DNA of 64,000 bases, from contig NZ_CP092418.1 in the NCBI RefSeq assembly GCF_023716485.1, positions 3,269,001-3,333,000 of the forward strand, read 5' to 3'. Below the pieces are notes generated by a model that did no database searches, was not told where the DNA came from, and saw only the letters and a list, made by a program, of their open reading frames with translations. Shown piece after piece: positions 37,305 through 45,968 of the stretch. Position numbers and translations under genes: made by a program. Position 1 is the stretch's first letter, and each line of letters starts with the position of its first letter. The stretch is from Microbulbifer variabilis (lineage in GTDB: Bacteria > Pseudomonadota > Gammaproteobacteria > Pseudomonadales > Cellvibrionaceae).

Positions 37305-38345
37305 ATGGACCAGCAACAGTGGCAGGATTTTCTCAGTAGCGAAGGCGCCATTTGGGAAGGCGGCAGAGCCCACTTCCCCCTTACCAGCAATGATGACCGC
37401 CAGGGCTTACATCTTATCGACCTCGGCCCCGTGGGCGCCGTTTCAGTAGTAGGCCCCGATAGTCAGAAGTTTCTGCAAGGCCAGCTCACTTGCGACCTTA
37501 TAAATCTACCCGACGGGCACAGCATACTGGGTGCTCACTGCAACCCCAAGGGACGCATGATCAGTGCCTTTAGTGCCCTAAAGCTCTCCCAGAGCGAATT
37601 TATACTCCGCCTACCCCGCAGTCTCGCCCCAATCGCCCAGCAGGCGCTGGCGAAGTACGCCGTATTTTTCAAGGCGGAACTTAGCGACATCAGCGATAAC
37701 TCCCATTGGCTAGGCCTACAGGGAGAGGGTGTTGCGGAGCGGGCGGCACAACTACTGGGCTTCGAGGCCCCTTCTCCAGGCCAGGTAGTGACTTTCAATT
37801 TCAGTGGCGAGCGCTGTATCGCCCAATCGGTCAATGAGTTCCAATTGGCTCTGCTTAGCCCCAGCGATAAAACACAACAACTCTGGCAAAAACTCTCTCC
37901 CCATAGTGAAGCCACAGGCTACGACCAGTGGCAAAAGGGGCAGATCGAAGCCGGCATCCCCCAGGTTGATGCCACCACTTCTGAGATGTTTATCCCACAG
38001 ATGACTAACCTGCACCTTCTTGGCGGTGTGAGCTTTAAAAAGGGATGTTATACCGGCCAGGAAGTTGTTGCCCGCATGCAGTTCCGTGGCGCCGCCAAGC
38101 GTCGCCTATACCGTGCAAAATGTGAGGGTGGTGATCTTCCAGCCAGTGGACTGGAAATTTTTGCCGACGGACAACAAAGCATCGGCAATCTGGTTGAAGC
38201 CTGCCACAGCGAAGAAGGCATAGAATTGCTCGCCGTACTAACAATCGCCAAAATTGCCGCCGGCGAAACCTTAAAGTTGAAAGATGGCCGCACCCTGGAG
38301 ATTCAGGATTTACCCTACGATGCTGATGCCGACCCCTTAGCATAA
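37305..38345 (+). CDS. ygfZ: Folate-binding Fe-S cluster protein YgfZ
   Basis: This 346-residue tetrahydrofolate-dependent GcvT-like protein aids synthesis and repair of some Fe-S enzymes such as MiaB. The KGCYTGQE signature, with the redox-active Cys, lies in the segment near residue 246. The N-terminal GPDSQKFLQGQLTCD and NPKGRMISAF are also typical. Length fits. Start ATG 37305. Confidence 0.95.
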   Translation: MDQQQWQDFLSSEGAIWEGGRAHFPLTSNDDRQGLHLIDLGPVGAVSVVGPDSQKFLQGQLTCDLINLPDGHSILGAHCNPKGRMISAFSALKLSQSEFILRLPRSLAPIAQQALAKYAVFFKAELSDISDNSHWLGLQGEGVAERAAQLLGFEAPSPGQVVTFNFSGERCIAQSVNEFQLALLSPSDKTQQLWQKLSPHSEATGYDQWQKGQIEAGIPQVDATTSEMFIPQMTNLHLLGGVSFKKGCYTGQEVVARMQFRGAAKRRLYRAKCEGGDLPASGLEIFADGQQSIGNLVEACHSEEGIELLAVLTIAKIAAGETLKLKDGRTLEIQDLPYDADADPLA

Positions 38346-38678
38346 GGGTAATTAACCGGCTGATTCACTTTTGGCAGATAGACCGGCATACAGTTCATAC
38401 CGGTCTCAAGCGGGAAATACCTTCCCATTCGGTCTTTAGGCAATGTTTACAACCATTGCCTCCATAGACCTGACAATCCACTCAGATATTTGGCAAAATA
38501 CTCACAAAGTAATATCCCCCATCGCCGCTTTCACATTCAGGCCACTAATTAATAAGCGCTTTTCTAATACGACATGTAACTTTTACACCAAAATAATTAC
38601 AGCTATTTCCACAAAAATAATTTGCCTTTTTTCCGCTAATCTTATTGTGCTATACCCAAAACTTACACAGGCAAAGGG
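38346..38678. other. Gene-free stretch with two inverted repeats
   Basis: This contains AGACCGG/CCGGTCT (38380-38386 and 38400-38406), a likely weak hairpin after ygfZ, and a perfect AGGCAATG/CATTGCCT repeat (38438-38445 and 38454-38461). A 79-codon open frame here has no SD or protein-like composition. The rest is AT-rich and probably holds the promoter of the next gene. Confidence 0.45.
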
Positions 38679-39236
38679 ATGACTCCACTGAAAGAAATGA
38701 GCCAGATTATCGTTACTCTTGAATCCTGTGTTGTACTGGCAGGTTTCGCGGCAATCGTAGGCACCCTTCAGCCAAAAAAAACCAGGAGGATCACCAAGGG
38801 AAGAATTGTCTCCCTCGCCATGATAATTTATATCAGTCTAGTTAATGCTCTCCTCGCCGCTTTCACCCTCATACTTGCAAACTTTGGCATTAGTGATCAA
38901 ACCTTATGGTCTGCAAGCAGCTTTGCCATGAGTTTGGCTACCGCTTTCTCTATTACTTATTTATGGATAAAAAAGCGCCTTAGGACAGTTTCCAAAATAT
39001 CGAAAATTATTTACTTTGCGCTCTTTGGAGGCGCTGGGTGCATGGTAATTATCAACCTCTTAAATGCCTTTGGACTTGGCTTTAACAGAGAATATGGACC
39101 CTACTTCCTATCATTTGTTTTTAATTTGTTTATTGTTGGTTATGCCTTCACTAGACTGCTTATGCGACCTCTTTGGGCAGTAGTAATAGAAAACGAACAA
39201 CAACATGCAAGAAAGAGTCAAGCCGGTACAAGGTAG
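38679..39236 (+). CDS. Four-to-five-helix membrane protein, paralogue A
   Basis: This 185-residue hydrophobic protein has helices near residues 8-28 (VTLESCVVLAGFAAIVGTL), 43-68, 75-97, 108-130 and 140-160. It shares with the next gene VVLAGFAA, a VSLAMIIYISL segment, REYGPYFL and FxRLLMRPLW, so the two are tandem paralogues. AAAGGG just before ATG 38679 serves as a ribosome-binding site. No family with known function was recognised. The tail is short, polar and likely cytoplasmic. Confidence 0.7.
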   Translation: MTPLKEMSQIIVTLESCVVLAGFAAIVGTLQPKKTRRITKGRIVSLAMIIYISLVNALLAAFTLILANFGISDQTLWSASSFAMSLATAFSITYLWIKKRLRTVSKISKIIYFALFGGAGCMVIINLLNAFGLGFNREYGPYFLSFVFNLFIVGYAFTRLLMRPLWAVVIENEQQHARKSQAGTR

Positions 39237-39483
39237 CCCGACCAAAACAGATAAGAATCACACCCGACTCTCAAGGGCATATAAATTGCCCTAAACAACC
39301 AAACGTACTTCATCCACCGAGAAGTACCTACCTTACCAAGAGCCCTCAATAGAAAATTTCGGCATGCAACAGAAACGAATGAAACCCTATAAAGTCTGCA
39401 AGCCACTAAAAAACATAAACTATCCTTTACACACCGATAACCCCCTCACAACATAACATCTCTGCCCAGGGCGCCAGCGGAAG
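39237..39483. other. Intergenic region between the membrane paralogues
   Basis: 247 bases, AT-rich, no gene recognised. It separates the two paralogues, so each may have its own promoter. Confidence 0.4.
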
Positions 39484-40047
39484 ATGGATACACTGCCGGG
39501 ACAAATTGAACAACTGCTACATATTATCGAAGTCTCCATTATCCTGGCAGGTTTTGCAGCTATGGTTGCAACTTTTCAGTCAAGAAAAATGGAAAGTATC
39601 TCCAGAGGGCATGTCGTCTCTCTCGCCATGATTGTCTATATCAGCTTGTGTAGCGCCTTACTCTCCGCTTTTTCACTTACGCTTTTAAATTTTCATGTCG
39701 AGGCTAAGCATGTCTGGTCTATCAGCAGCAGCCTCATGGGAATAGCCACCATGGGGTTTATTGCTTACCTGTGGAAGAAAAGACATTTCAAGTTTGTCTC
39801 CCCCATAATGAAATTCACCTACTACGGACTTTTTGGCATAGCTTCTTCCATTGTCATCATAAGCACTCTAAATGCAGCCGGGATAGTTTTTGAAAGAGAG
39901 TTTGGGCCGTATTTTCTTGCTTACATATGTAATTTGTTTTTTGTCGGCTTTGCCTTTGCCAGGCTCTTAATGCGGCCTTTATGGAAGTCCGTTGAAAAGA
40001 AAGAAGCCAGCCGGCCTCATATCGAGCGTGCAAGGAGACGCCGTTAA
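39484..40047 (+). CDS. Four-to-five-helix membrane protein, paralogue B
   Basis: This 187-residue paralogue of the gene at 38679 has the same order of helices and conserved words: IILAGFAAMVATFQSRK, VVSLAMIVYISL, LNAAGIVFEREFGPYFL and FARLLMRPLW. An Arg/Lys-rich tail (ERARRRR) follows the last helix, consistent with an inside C-terminus. The conserved RLLMRPLW just after the last helix may be a functional element. Function unknown. Confidence 0.7.
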   Translation: MDTLPGQIEQLLHIIEVSIILAGFAAMVATFQSRKMESISRGHVVSLAMIVYISLCSALLSAFSLTLLNFHVEAKHVWSISSSLMGIATMGFIAYLWKKRHFKFVSPIMKFTYYGLFGIASSIVIISTLNAAGIVFEREFGPYFLAYICNLFFVGFAFARLLMRPLWKSVEKKEASRPHIERARRRR

Positions 40048-40225
40048 CCACACAGGAAAGCCTCTGGATAATTCATGAAAAATTATTTTTTAGTAAATCC
40101 AAGACCTCAAGAAACCTGCTTCACAGTAAAATCAACAGTCACTCAAATAACCGAAGACCCCATACCTATTTTTCAAACAATAGATACGGGGTCCCTGAAA
40201 ACTACCCAGCTGTAACTTCAACTAT

Positions 40226-40963
40226 TTACCAGGGCTGTTCTTCACCAAGGTGAATAAATTGACCGTTAGGACCGTCACTATCAATCAAGGCAAGCTCCAC
40301 AACAGTTCTCGCCCCTTCGGTCACATCCATTGGCGCCGCGCTGGTACCCAAATCGGTTTTAACCCAACCTGGGTGTGCGCTGTTTACCTTAATACCAGTA
40401 TCTGCAAGACTTTGGCTCAAAGAAACTGTAAACATATTAAGCGCAGCCTTTGACGCATTGTAGGCGAAGGGCTTCACTGCACTCCAACTAGAGTTCTGGT
40501 CAGCATTCACAGCTAAAGAACCCAGAATACTACTCACATTCACGATACGGCCAGCTTTACTCTTCTTTAGCACTGGCAGAAGATCTTGCGTTAGACCAAT
40601 TTGAGCGAATACGTTAATGCTAAAAGTGGTGTTCAGATCCTCCTGCGAAACTGTTTCACTATTGTTCTGGCCCCACTCCCCCTCAACGATAACACCGGCA
40701 TTATTCACCAGAATATCCAGCCGACCATATTGCTCCGCAATCTTTTGAGCAGCTCGTGCCCTATCTTCAGCTTTGGTAATATCCAGCTCAATAATATCAA
40801 TTGGTGCCACCTCACCATTCCAAGTAGCTTGAACGGCCTCTAATTTCGCTTTATCTCGACCAGACAGGATTACTTTGACTCCCTGGTTAGAAAGCTGCTT
40901 GGCAGCCTCAAGACCAATTCCTCGATTTGAACCGGTGATCAATGCAATTCGATCGTTAGACAT
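40226..40963 (-). CDS. Short-chain dehydrogenase/reductase
   Basis: This 245-residue classical SDR has the cofactor motif TGSNRGIGLEA at residues 10-20, NNAGV, the Ser-containing VNVSSILGSL and the catalytic YNASK. It is probably NADPH-dependent and similar to carbonyl reductase-like bacterial SDRs; substrate unknown. AGGAG lies 7 bases before the ATG. It is divergent from a LysR-type gene, which is its likely regulator. Confidence 0.88.
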   Translation of the reverse strand: MSNDRIALITGSNRGIGLEAAKQLSNQGVKVILSGRDKAKLEAVQATWNGEVAPIDIIELDITKAEDRARAAQKIAEQYGRLDILVNNAGVIVEGEWGQNNSETVSQEDLNTTFSINVFAQIGLTQDLLPVLKKSKAGRIVNVSSILGSLAVNADQNSSWSAVKPFAYNASKAALNMFTVSLSQSLADTGIKVNSAHPGWVKTDLGTSAAPMDVTEGARTVVELALIDSDGPNGQFIHLGEEQPW

Positions 40964-41007
40964 GGTAAATCTCCTGTGAGTTAGGTTGCTTCAAACACAG
41001 GAGCATT

Positions 41008-41026
41008 CTATTATTCGAAAAAATAG
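41008..41026. promoter_or_regulatory. Imperfect dyad between the SDR and LysR genes
   Basis: CTATTA-TTCGAA-AAAATAG is a near-palindrome of the LysR T-N11-A type centred on TTCGAA, located between the divergent genes. It is a plausible binding site of the adjacent regulator. Confidence 0.35.
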
Positions 41027-41047
41027 AAACAATTGTATAAAAAGAAA

Positions 41048-41968
41048 ATGAATGTTCGCGAATTGGAAACAATCAGCCTTAGAACTTTATCTGTTTTTGT
41101 CCATGTCTGTAGGACATTAAACCTATCGCTGGCTGCAGATCAGCTAGAACTCCCTAAGTCAACGGTTAGTAAGGAGGTTTCAAGACTGGAGTCCCACCTG
41201 AAAGCCAAACTATTGGATCGTACCACCCGGCGTGTTGCACTGACAGAAGTGGGGGCTATTGCCTATGACCGGGCTCTGCATTTGATAGAAGACTTTAAAA
41301 CCATGCAAAATGATGTGCTGGTAATGGATCAGCAGGTCCAAGGCTTATTGCGAATCTCAGCCCCGCCAGCCCTGGGTGAATTTCTCTCCAAGAGAGTTTT
41401 ACCCACTTTTTTGAAGCGCTGGCCAAAAATTACCGTCTCCCTAAACCTCACTTACGACTTTGAAGACCTCTTCTCCCAAGGCATTGACCTCGCGTTTCGT
41501 GTTGGCGACATACATGATGAGCGACTGATTTCCAGAAAGCTTGGCAGTTCAACGCGAATTCTCGTAGCCAGCCCTGAATATCTCACCACACAGGGAAAAC
41601 CACAGCAGCCCAGCGACCTAATAAGCCATAACTGCCTGAGATTTCAATTTAACCCTGGAGATACCGAGTGGGCGCTAACCTCTAAACAATCGACAATGAC
41701 TTTACCCGTTAATGGGAATTTCTTTTGTGCTAATATTTCAGCCCTGAAAAATGCGGCAGTCAATGGGCTGGGAATTGCGCAATTACCAATCAACAATATT
41801 ATGGAAGAGTTAGGCAAAGGCTCACTCGTTAATATTCTTCCAGACTGGCATGTTCCACCAATGGACATTCATGCCGTTTACCGCCAGGGACTCAATAAAC
41901 CCAAGAAACTCGCTGCATTGTTAGACTTTCTTAAAGAGGAAAAAAATTTATTTAATTGGAGTATCTAG
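41048..41968 (+). CDS. LysR-family transcriptional regulator
   Basis: This 306-residue regulator has an N-terminal winged helix (TLSVFVHVCRTLNLSLAADQL then PKSTVSKEVSRLE). It has a C-terminal periplasmic-binding-protein-like effector domain (LLRISAPPALGEFL, DLAFRVGDIHDERLISRKLG). It belongs to the AaeR-like branch of LTTRs. ATG 41048 gives the standard N-terminus; a TTG 5 codons upstream is the alternative. It is divergent from the SDR gene, which suggests that it controls that gene. Confidence 0.85.
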   Translation: MNVRELETISLRTLSVFVHVCRTLNLSLAADQLELPKSTVSKEVSRLESHLKAKLLDRTTRRVALTEVGAIAYDRALHLIEDFKTMQNDVLVMDQQVQGLLRISAPPALGEFLSKRVLPTFLKRWPKITVSLNLTYDFEDLFSQGIDLAFRVGDIHDERLISRKLGSSTRILVASPEYLTTQGKPQQPSDLISHNCLRFQFNPGDTEWALTSKQSTMTLPVNGNFFCANISALKNAAVNGLGIAQLPINNIMEELGKGSLVNILPDWHVPPMDIHAVYRQGLNKPKKLAALLDFLKEEKNLFNWSI

Positions 41969-42226
41969 CGGCATGAAGGGAATCCTATACGGTCAACCAT
42001 CAATCGCCCCTCACCTGTATCGCCACCAGAGTATTCCCTAAGAGTATTTGGGCTGAATTTTTAACCTTATCTCAAATAACATCACAACAACAAAGCCCTC
42101 AAAGGGCTCCGCCCAAAATCATAATCCCAATAGGCAAAATTCTTTGCATTTAGAGCCTCTCAGGAAAACACCCAGAAAGCCTACTCTTCTAACAACAAGC
42201 ATCGAAATCAACTAAATACCAAGCTC
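41969..42226. other. AT-rich intergenic region
   Basis: 258 bases between convergent genes. No gene or clear terminator recognised. Confidence 0.4.
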
Positions 42227-43072
42227 TTAGATTTGACAGGAAGACTCTATTCTTCTCACTTTTTCCACAGAAGGAAACCCTGTTACCATCCCCCTTACGG
42301 TAGACTTTGTGACAGCAAACAGAGACTTGTTTAACTTGAGGCTTTCAGCCAACTCTGGCAGATGCGTCCCTTTGCCGCACAAAGCTTGAATTGCCGAATA
42401 AGTCCCATGTGACCATATCCCAAAAACCAAGCATATAAAACTGTCTTTATGGTAGGGGTTTTTCGAAAAAAATATAAACCCATAATCTTCTGTAATTGAA
42501 TCTCCCAAAACACTCGACTTATAAACACTATCATCAATCTCATCAATCGCATAGCGGCCTAAAAAATCCATTTTGAACTTTTCATCTATTTTTCTAGTTA
42601 GCAATAAATCACGGCTCACAACATTTATAGCGGGCCCACCGACACAGATAAAGGTCTTGTGATCATCTACAAAATTATGAGAATCATGAAAAATCACTTT
42701 TCTTTTCGGATACACCCTCTCAATCCGATCCTTTAACAACTGTATTCCAAGAGACTCATCGTAGGGCATAAACAACACATTATCAGGAATTCGACTTTGT
42801 GTTCTAGTAATCTCGGAAAACAGTGTTCTTTGCTTTATCAAAGGAAGCACCACGTGAATGTCAGAGTCAGAATCACCAAAGAATTTATCCCACAGAGCCT
42901 TATAATCTTTTGCATCAAATTTTTTCTTTAAAACTGCCCCAGAGCCAATAAAAGTTGCAGTAAGAAAGGCCTCTACAAATGGAGCAGAAAGGAGTTCTAG
43001 AATAGAATCGGCTAAATCGGTCAACAATAGCAGCACTTGTACTTCCCCCAATAAAGTAGTCAGGTGTCGCAA
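42227..43072 (-). CDS. Unrecognised protein with a Rossmann-like GGP pattern
   Basis: This 281-residue protein is strongly AT-rich relative to the neighbouring core genes. The N-terminus is hydrophobic but has no clear signal peptide. The middle alternates strand/helix: DIHVVLPLI, VLFMPYDESLGIQLLKDRI, then TFICVGGPAINVVSRDLL, YGFIFFSKNPY and ICLVFGIWSHGTYSAIQAL. This looks like an alpha/beta sandwich with a GGPxxN loop and a glycine-containing helix start. I do not recognise the family. Base composition and isolation suggest horizontal transfer. The ATG start at 43072 is uncertain. Confidence 0.6.
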   Translation of the reverse strand: MRHLTTLLGEVQVLLLLTDLADSILELLSAPFVEAFLTATFIGSGAVLKKKFDAKDYKALWDKFFGDSDSDIHVVLPLIKQRTLFSEITRTQSRIPDNVLFMPYDESLGIQLLKDRIERVYPKRKVIFHDSHNFVDDHKTFICVGGPAINVVSRDLLLTRKIDEKFKMDFLGRYAIDEIDDSVYKSSVLGDSITEDYGFIFFSKNPYHKDSFICLVFGIWSHGTYSAIQALCGKGTHLPELAESLKLNKSLFAVTKSTVRGMVTGFPSVEKVRRIESSCQI

Positions 43073-43374
43073 AAAAAATCAAACGGCACTAGCCCTGTAA
43101 AAGGGATTAACCCCTCATAAGATCCAATCAAACAACCGTGGAATTTTGAACTAGAACCATTATAGACAGCTTGTAAAAAAGCAGAAAACACCCACCGGTG
43201 CGAGAGAACCTTTCAGGCACTTAAATACACCAGCACCAAGACTTTACTAGGAATAACCTTAAACACTTATAAATATTGCTCAGATTAATTGACCTAATAC
43301 GCCCAGCCTACATTTAACCATCGTAAGCTGGGTTTTTATTTTTAAAATTGATTTTTATCGAAGGGGGGCAGCTA
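43073..43374. other. Gene-free stretch with a plus-strand terminator
   Basis: 302 AT-rich bases with no gene on either strand. The strongest element is the hairpin plus T-run at 43302-43343. Confidence 0.45.
43302..43343 (+). terminator. Orphan plus-strand intrinsic terminator
   Basis: CCCAGC...TAC pairs with GTA.AGCTGGG (43323-43332), and a T-run TTTTTATTTTT follows (43333-43343). There is no plus-strand gene for more than 1.3 kb upstream. It could end a small unannotated RNA or block antisense transcription into ung. Confidence 0.5.
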
Positions 43375-44097
43375 TTAGACTTCTACAGCAACTCTTTTTA
43401 ACTGATTTTCTTCTGGCAGGGCCCATTCAATGGGCTTTTCACCCCGCTGCTGCAACCAATGGTTAGCTTGAGAGAACGGCTTAGTGCCAAAAAAACCGCG
43501 GTGCGCTGAGAGAGGGGATGGATGAGGGGCGCGTAGTACCAAGTGCTTATTGCGGTCAATAAAACCGCCTTTCTTCTGTGCGTAACTACCCCAGAGTATA
43601 AACACTAGGCCTTCACGCTGCTCCGCCAGCTTATGGATAGCGGCATCGGTAAACTGCTCCCAACCGCGCCCCTGATGGGCACCAGCTTTACTGTCCTCTA
43701 CAGTGAGGGTGGCATTGAGTAGCAGCACTCCTTGTTCTGCCCAGGGTTGTAGGCAGCCGTGGTGCGCTGGAAGTATCCCCATATCAGAGTGCAATTCTTT
43801 GTAAATATTTTGTAACGATGGCGGGATTCGTACGCCGGGCATCACAGAAAAGCATAAACCGTGCGCCTGGCCTATCCCGTGATAGGGGTCCTGCCCCAAA
43901 ATCACCACTTTCACCTGATCAAATGGGGTGGAGTTGAAAGCGTTAAAGATCTGCCCACCGGGTGGATAGATGCGCTTACCAGCCTCTTTTTCTCCCCGCA
44001 GAAACTGACGTAATTCCGCCATATAAGGCTTCTTGAACTCCTCGCTCAATACATCGTACCAGGAGGGGTGAATCTTAACTTTTTCCGGAACCGGCAT
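43375..44097 (-). CDS. ung: Uracil-DNA glycosylase, family 1
   Basis: This 240-residue base-excision enzyme removes uracil from DNA. The water-activating loop [15 protein letters not shown] and the DNA-intercalating [13 protein letters not shown] are canonical, and [21 protein letters not shown] and [14 protein letters not shown] are also family features. ATG 44097 is preferred, with AAGG 7 bases upstream. It immediately follows another glycosylase-superfamily gene. Confidence 0.96.
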   Translation of the reverse strand: MPVPEKVKIHPSWYDVLSEEFKKPYMAELRQFLRGEKEAGKRIYPPGGQIFNAFNSTPFDQVKVVILGQDPYHGIGQAHGLCFSVMPGVRIPPSLQNIYKELHSDMGILPAHHGCLQPWAEQGVLLLNATLTVEDSKAGAHQGRGWEQFTDAAIHKLAEQREGLVFILWGSYAQKKGGFIDRNKHLVLRAPHPSPLSAHRGFFGTKPFSQANHWLQQRGEKPIEWALPEENQLKRVAVEV

Positions 44098-44099
44098 TA

Positions 44100-44690
44100 T
44101 CAAACCTTCAGAATCTTTTTTACGTACTTTTGCAACTCGGGCACCACAGCCTCTTCAAACCAAGGTCTTCGCCGCAGCCAAAGTGTGTTGCGCGGGCTCG
44201 GGTGGGGCAAAGGGAAATACCCTGCGGGCAGGGCATCGCGGTAATGGCGCACATTCTCTGTAATATTGCCATACCAATGCGGCAGGTAGTGTCGCTGGGC
44301 GTATTGTCCCACCAACAGCGTGAGTTGCAAGTGAGGTAGCTGTGGCAGCAAGCGCTTATGCCAGGTGACAGCACACTCCGAGCGCGGTGGCAAATCACCT
44401 CCTTTACCTCGCCCCGGATAACAGAAGCCCATGGGAATAATGGCAATCTGGGATTCATCGTAAAAGATATCCCTATCGATCGACAGCCACTCGCGCAGAC
44501 GATCACCAGAGGGGTCATTCCATGGGATACTGGTGGCATGAACCTTAGTTCCCGGCGCCTGACCAATGATCAACAAACGAGCAGATTCTGCCGCTCGCAG
44601 CACCGGATTGGCTCCCAGTGGCAGGTGCTCCTCACATAGGCGACAAGCGCGTATCTCCTCCAATAAGGTTGGTAACTTCTCGACGACCAC
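44100..44690 (-). CDS. Fe-S uracil-DNA glycosylase superfamily protein (family 4/5-like)
   Basis: This 196-residue protein has a GQAPG motif A (residues 43-47) followed by SGDRLREWL, and motif B HPSPRN. Four cysteines lie at 16 and 19 (CRLC) and at 90 and 106 (C-x15-C), the spacing that binds a 4Fe-4S cluster in family 4/5 UDGs. The GQAPGTK and PSGDRLR words set it apart from Ung. The start is GTG 44690, with GAAGGGG 8 bases upstream, directly abutting the preceding stop codon. It ends 3 bases before the ung ATG, so the two glycosylases are co-transcribed. Confidence 0.8.
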   Translation of the reverse strand: MVVEKLPTLLEEIRACRLCEEHLPLGANPVLRAAESARLLIIGQAPGTKVHATSIPWNDPSGDRLREWLSIDRDIFYDESQIAIIPMGFCYPGRGKGGDLPPRSECAVTWHKRLLPQLPHLQLTLLVGQYAQRHYLPHWYGNITENVRHYRDALPAGYFPLPHPSPRNTLWLRRRPWFEEAVVPELQKYVKKILKV

Positions 44691-45626
44691 CTATTGCGCC
44701 CCTTCGGGATAGGCTAGATGTAACAGAAGCGCCCTACGATCTTGAGGGTCATGTATACGGCTGATATTGTCGTTGTCAAACACTATATAAATGCCCGTAT
44801 CACCCACTGCCAGCCCATCGCCTTTGCCCCCAGTGCGGGATACTTCATAGCCCAATTCAGAGGAGTTCTCTTGCTCCCAATAATCCAAGCACCACTGCGC
44901 CTTCAAGCTAGGTAATTCTCTCCGACATACCGCAGACGCATTGGGCTCCAGAGTAAACAGCGCGCCATCATAATAGGACAAACCCGCCAGGTTTTCTGAT
45001 TGCCCGCGAAAATTAAGCCCCTCTACAGCCGGCGGTGTAAAAATTTGCACTCCCCCCTTAGGGCCAAGCTTAACTAAAGCACGGGGATCGCGCTCTAGCA
45101 CCATCCAAAAATCATCGCCAACTTTCTGTAAGCCTACGCCTGAGAGGTTGTACCCCTGCATATAGCCCTGAGCCTTAGCTGTGGTCGACCACATATTTTC
45201 CAGCCAACGTCCCTGCCCCTGCATATCAACTTCGGCAATGCGGTTGTAGCGTTCGCTCAACAAATACAAATTATTATCTACACAGCTGATGGCTTCAAAA
45301 TCCATTGCCGCTGCCGGCCGGGTGAGATCCAATAAAAAGTACCATACGTTTGTCGGCCGATCTTTCTTTGGAACACTCAAACCAGAGAGCGTGACAAAGG
45401 GTTCCAGCTTGGCGTGAACACCCTTTAAAACGATCTGATAAACTTTCTCTGACTTTTTATCTGAGATAGTAACAAGTCTGCCATCACAAAAACTTAAACC
45501 AGAGAGGCTCAACCCTGCACTGGCATTTACCCAATAATGCTGTACTTTTTTAGCGGGAATAATGTCAGCAGCCATCGCTGAAGGCACCAACAAACTGATA
45601 AAGAAAAATAAAATTCGCTTGATCAC
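44691..45626 (-). CDS. Secreted beta-propeller-like protein, copy 1
   Basis: This protein of about 311 residues has an N-terminal signal peptide (ILFFFISLLVPSAMAAD). The repeated strand pattern includes SGLSFCDGRLVTISDK, FEAISCVDNNLYLLSERYNRIAEVD, LAGLSYYDGALFTLE and YIVFDNDN, resembling the esterase-like/SdiA-regulated propeller families. It is a tandem paralogue of the next gene. GTG 45626 is chosen because the paralogue also begins with GTG-ATC-AA at the same point; the frame is open for 20 more codons. Two conserved cysteines (SFC and VCRRELPS...QWC) may form disulfides. Function unknown. Confidence 0.75.
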   Translation of the reverse strand: MIKRILFFFISLLVPSAMAADIIPAKKVQHYWVNASAGLSLSGLSFCDGRLVTISDKKSEKVYQIVLKGVHAKLEPFVTLSGLSVPKKDRPTNVWYFLLDLTRPAAAMDFEAISCVDNNLYLLSERYNRIAEVDMQGQGRWLENMWSTTAKAQGYMQGYNLSGVGLQKVGDDFWMVLERDPRALVKLGPKGGVQIFTPPAVEGLNFRGQSENLAGLSYYDGALFTLEPNASAVCRRELPSLKAQWCLDYWEQENSSELGYEVSRTGGKGDGLAVGDTGIYIVFDNDNISRIHDPQDRRALLLHLAYPEGAQ

Positions 45627-45968
45627 GATTTTTTCAATCCATCGAGAAATGAATAAACCAAAAGGGTAATTAGTGATTTGGCGCATTTAATTCACCGTTT
45701 ACCTTTCAGAGAAATGGAAAAGTCTCTCTCCATGAAGCCGCTGCCAACATACTCTAGATCGCTAATCACTAGGAAATAGCATAGCCACCATAATACCCAT
45801 CGACAATTTTTGCGCTACAAGGAGGATAATACGATACCCAATTTAGGAGGCAGACTAAACTCAAGCCAAAAGTTGGCAAATAAAAGGAGTGGAAATGAAA
45901 AGAGTTCGACGCCGAGCGCAATAAACGTGACGCCGAAATGTATCGGCATAGTGTCAACAGAGCCGCAA
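45627..45968. other. Intergenic region between the propeller paralogues
   Basis: 342 bases with no supportable gene. Short open frames on both strands lack family or composition support. It may hold the promoter of copy 1. Confidence 0.4.

Noticed and set aside
38443..38682. 79-codon open frame upstream of the membrane paralogue
   Set aside because: No ribosome-binding site or family, composition not protein-like, and it ends at the start of the next gene; probably noncoding.
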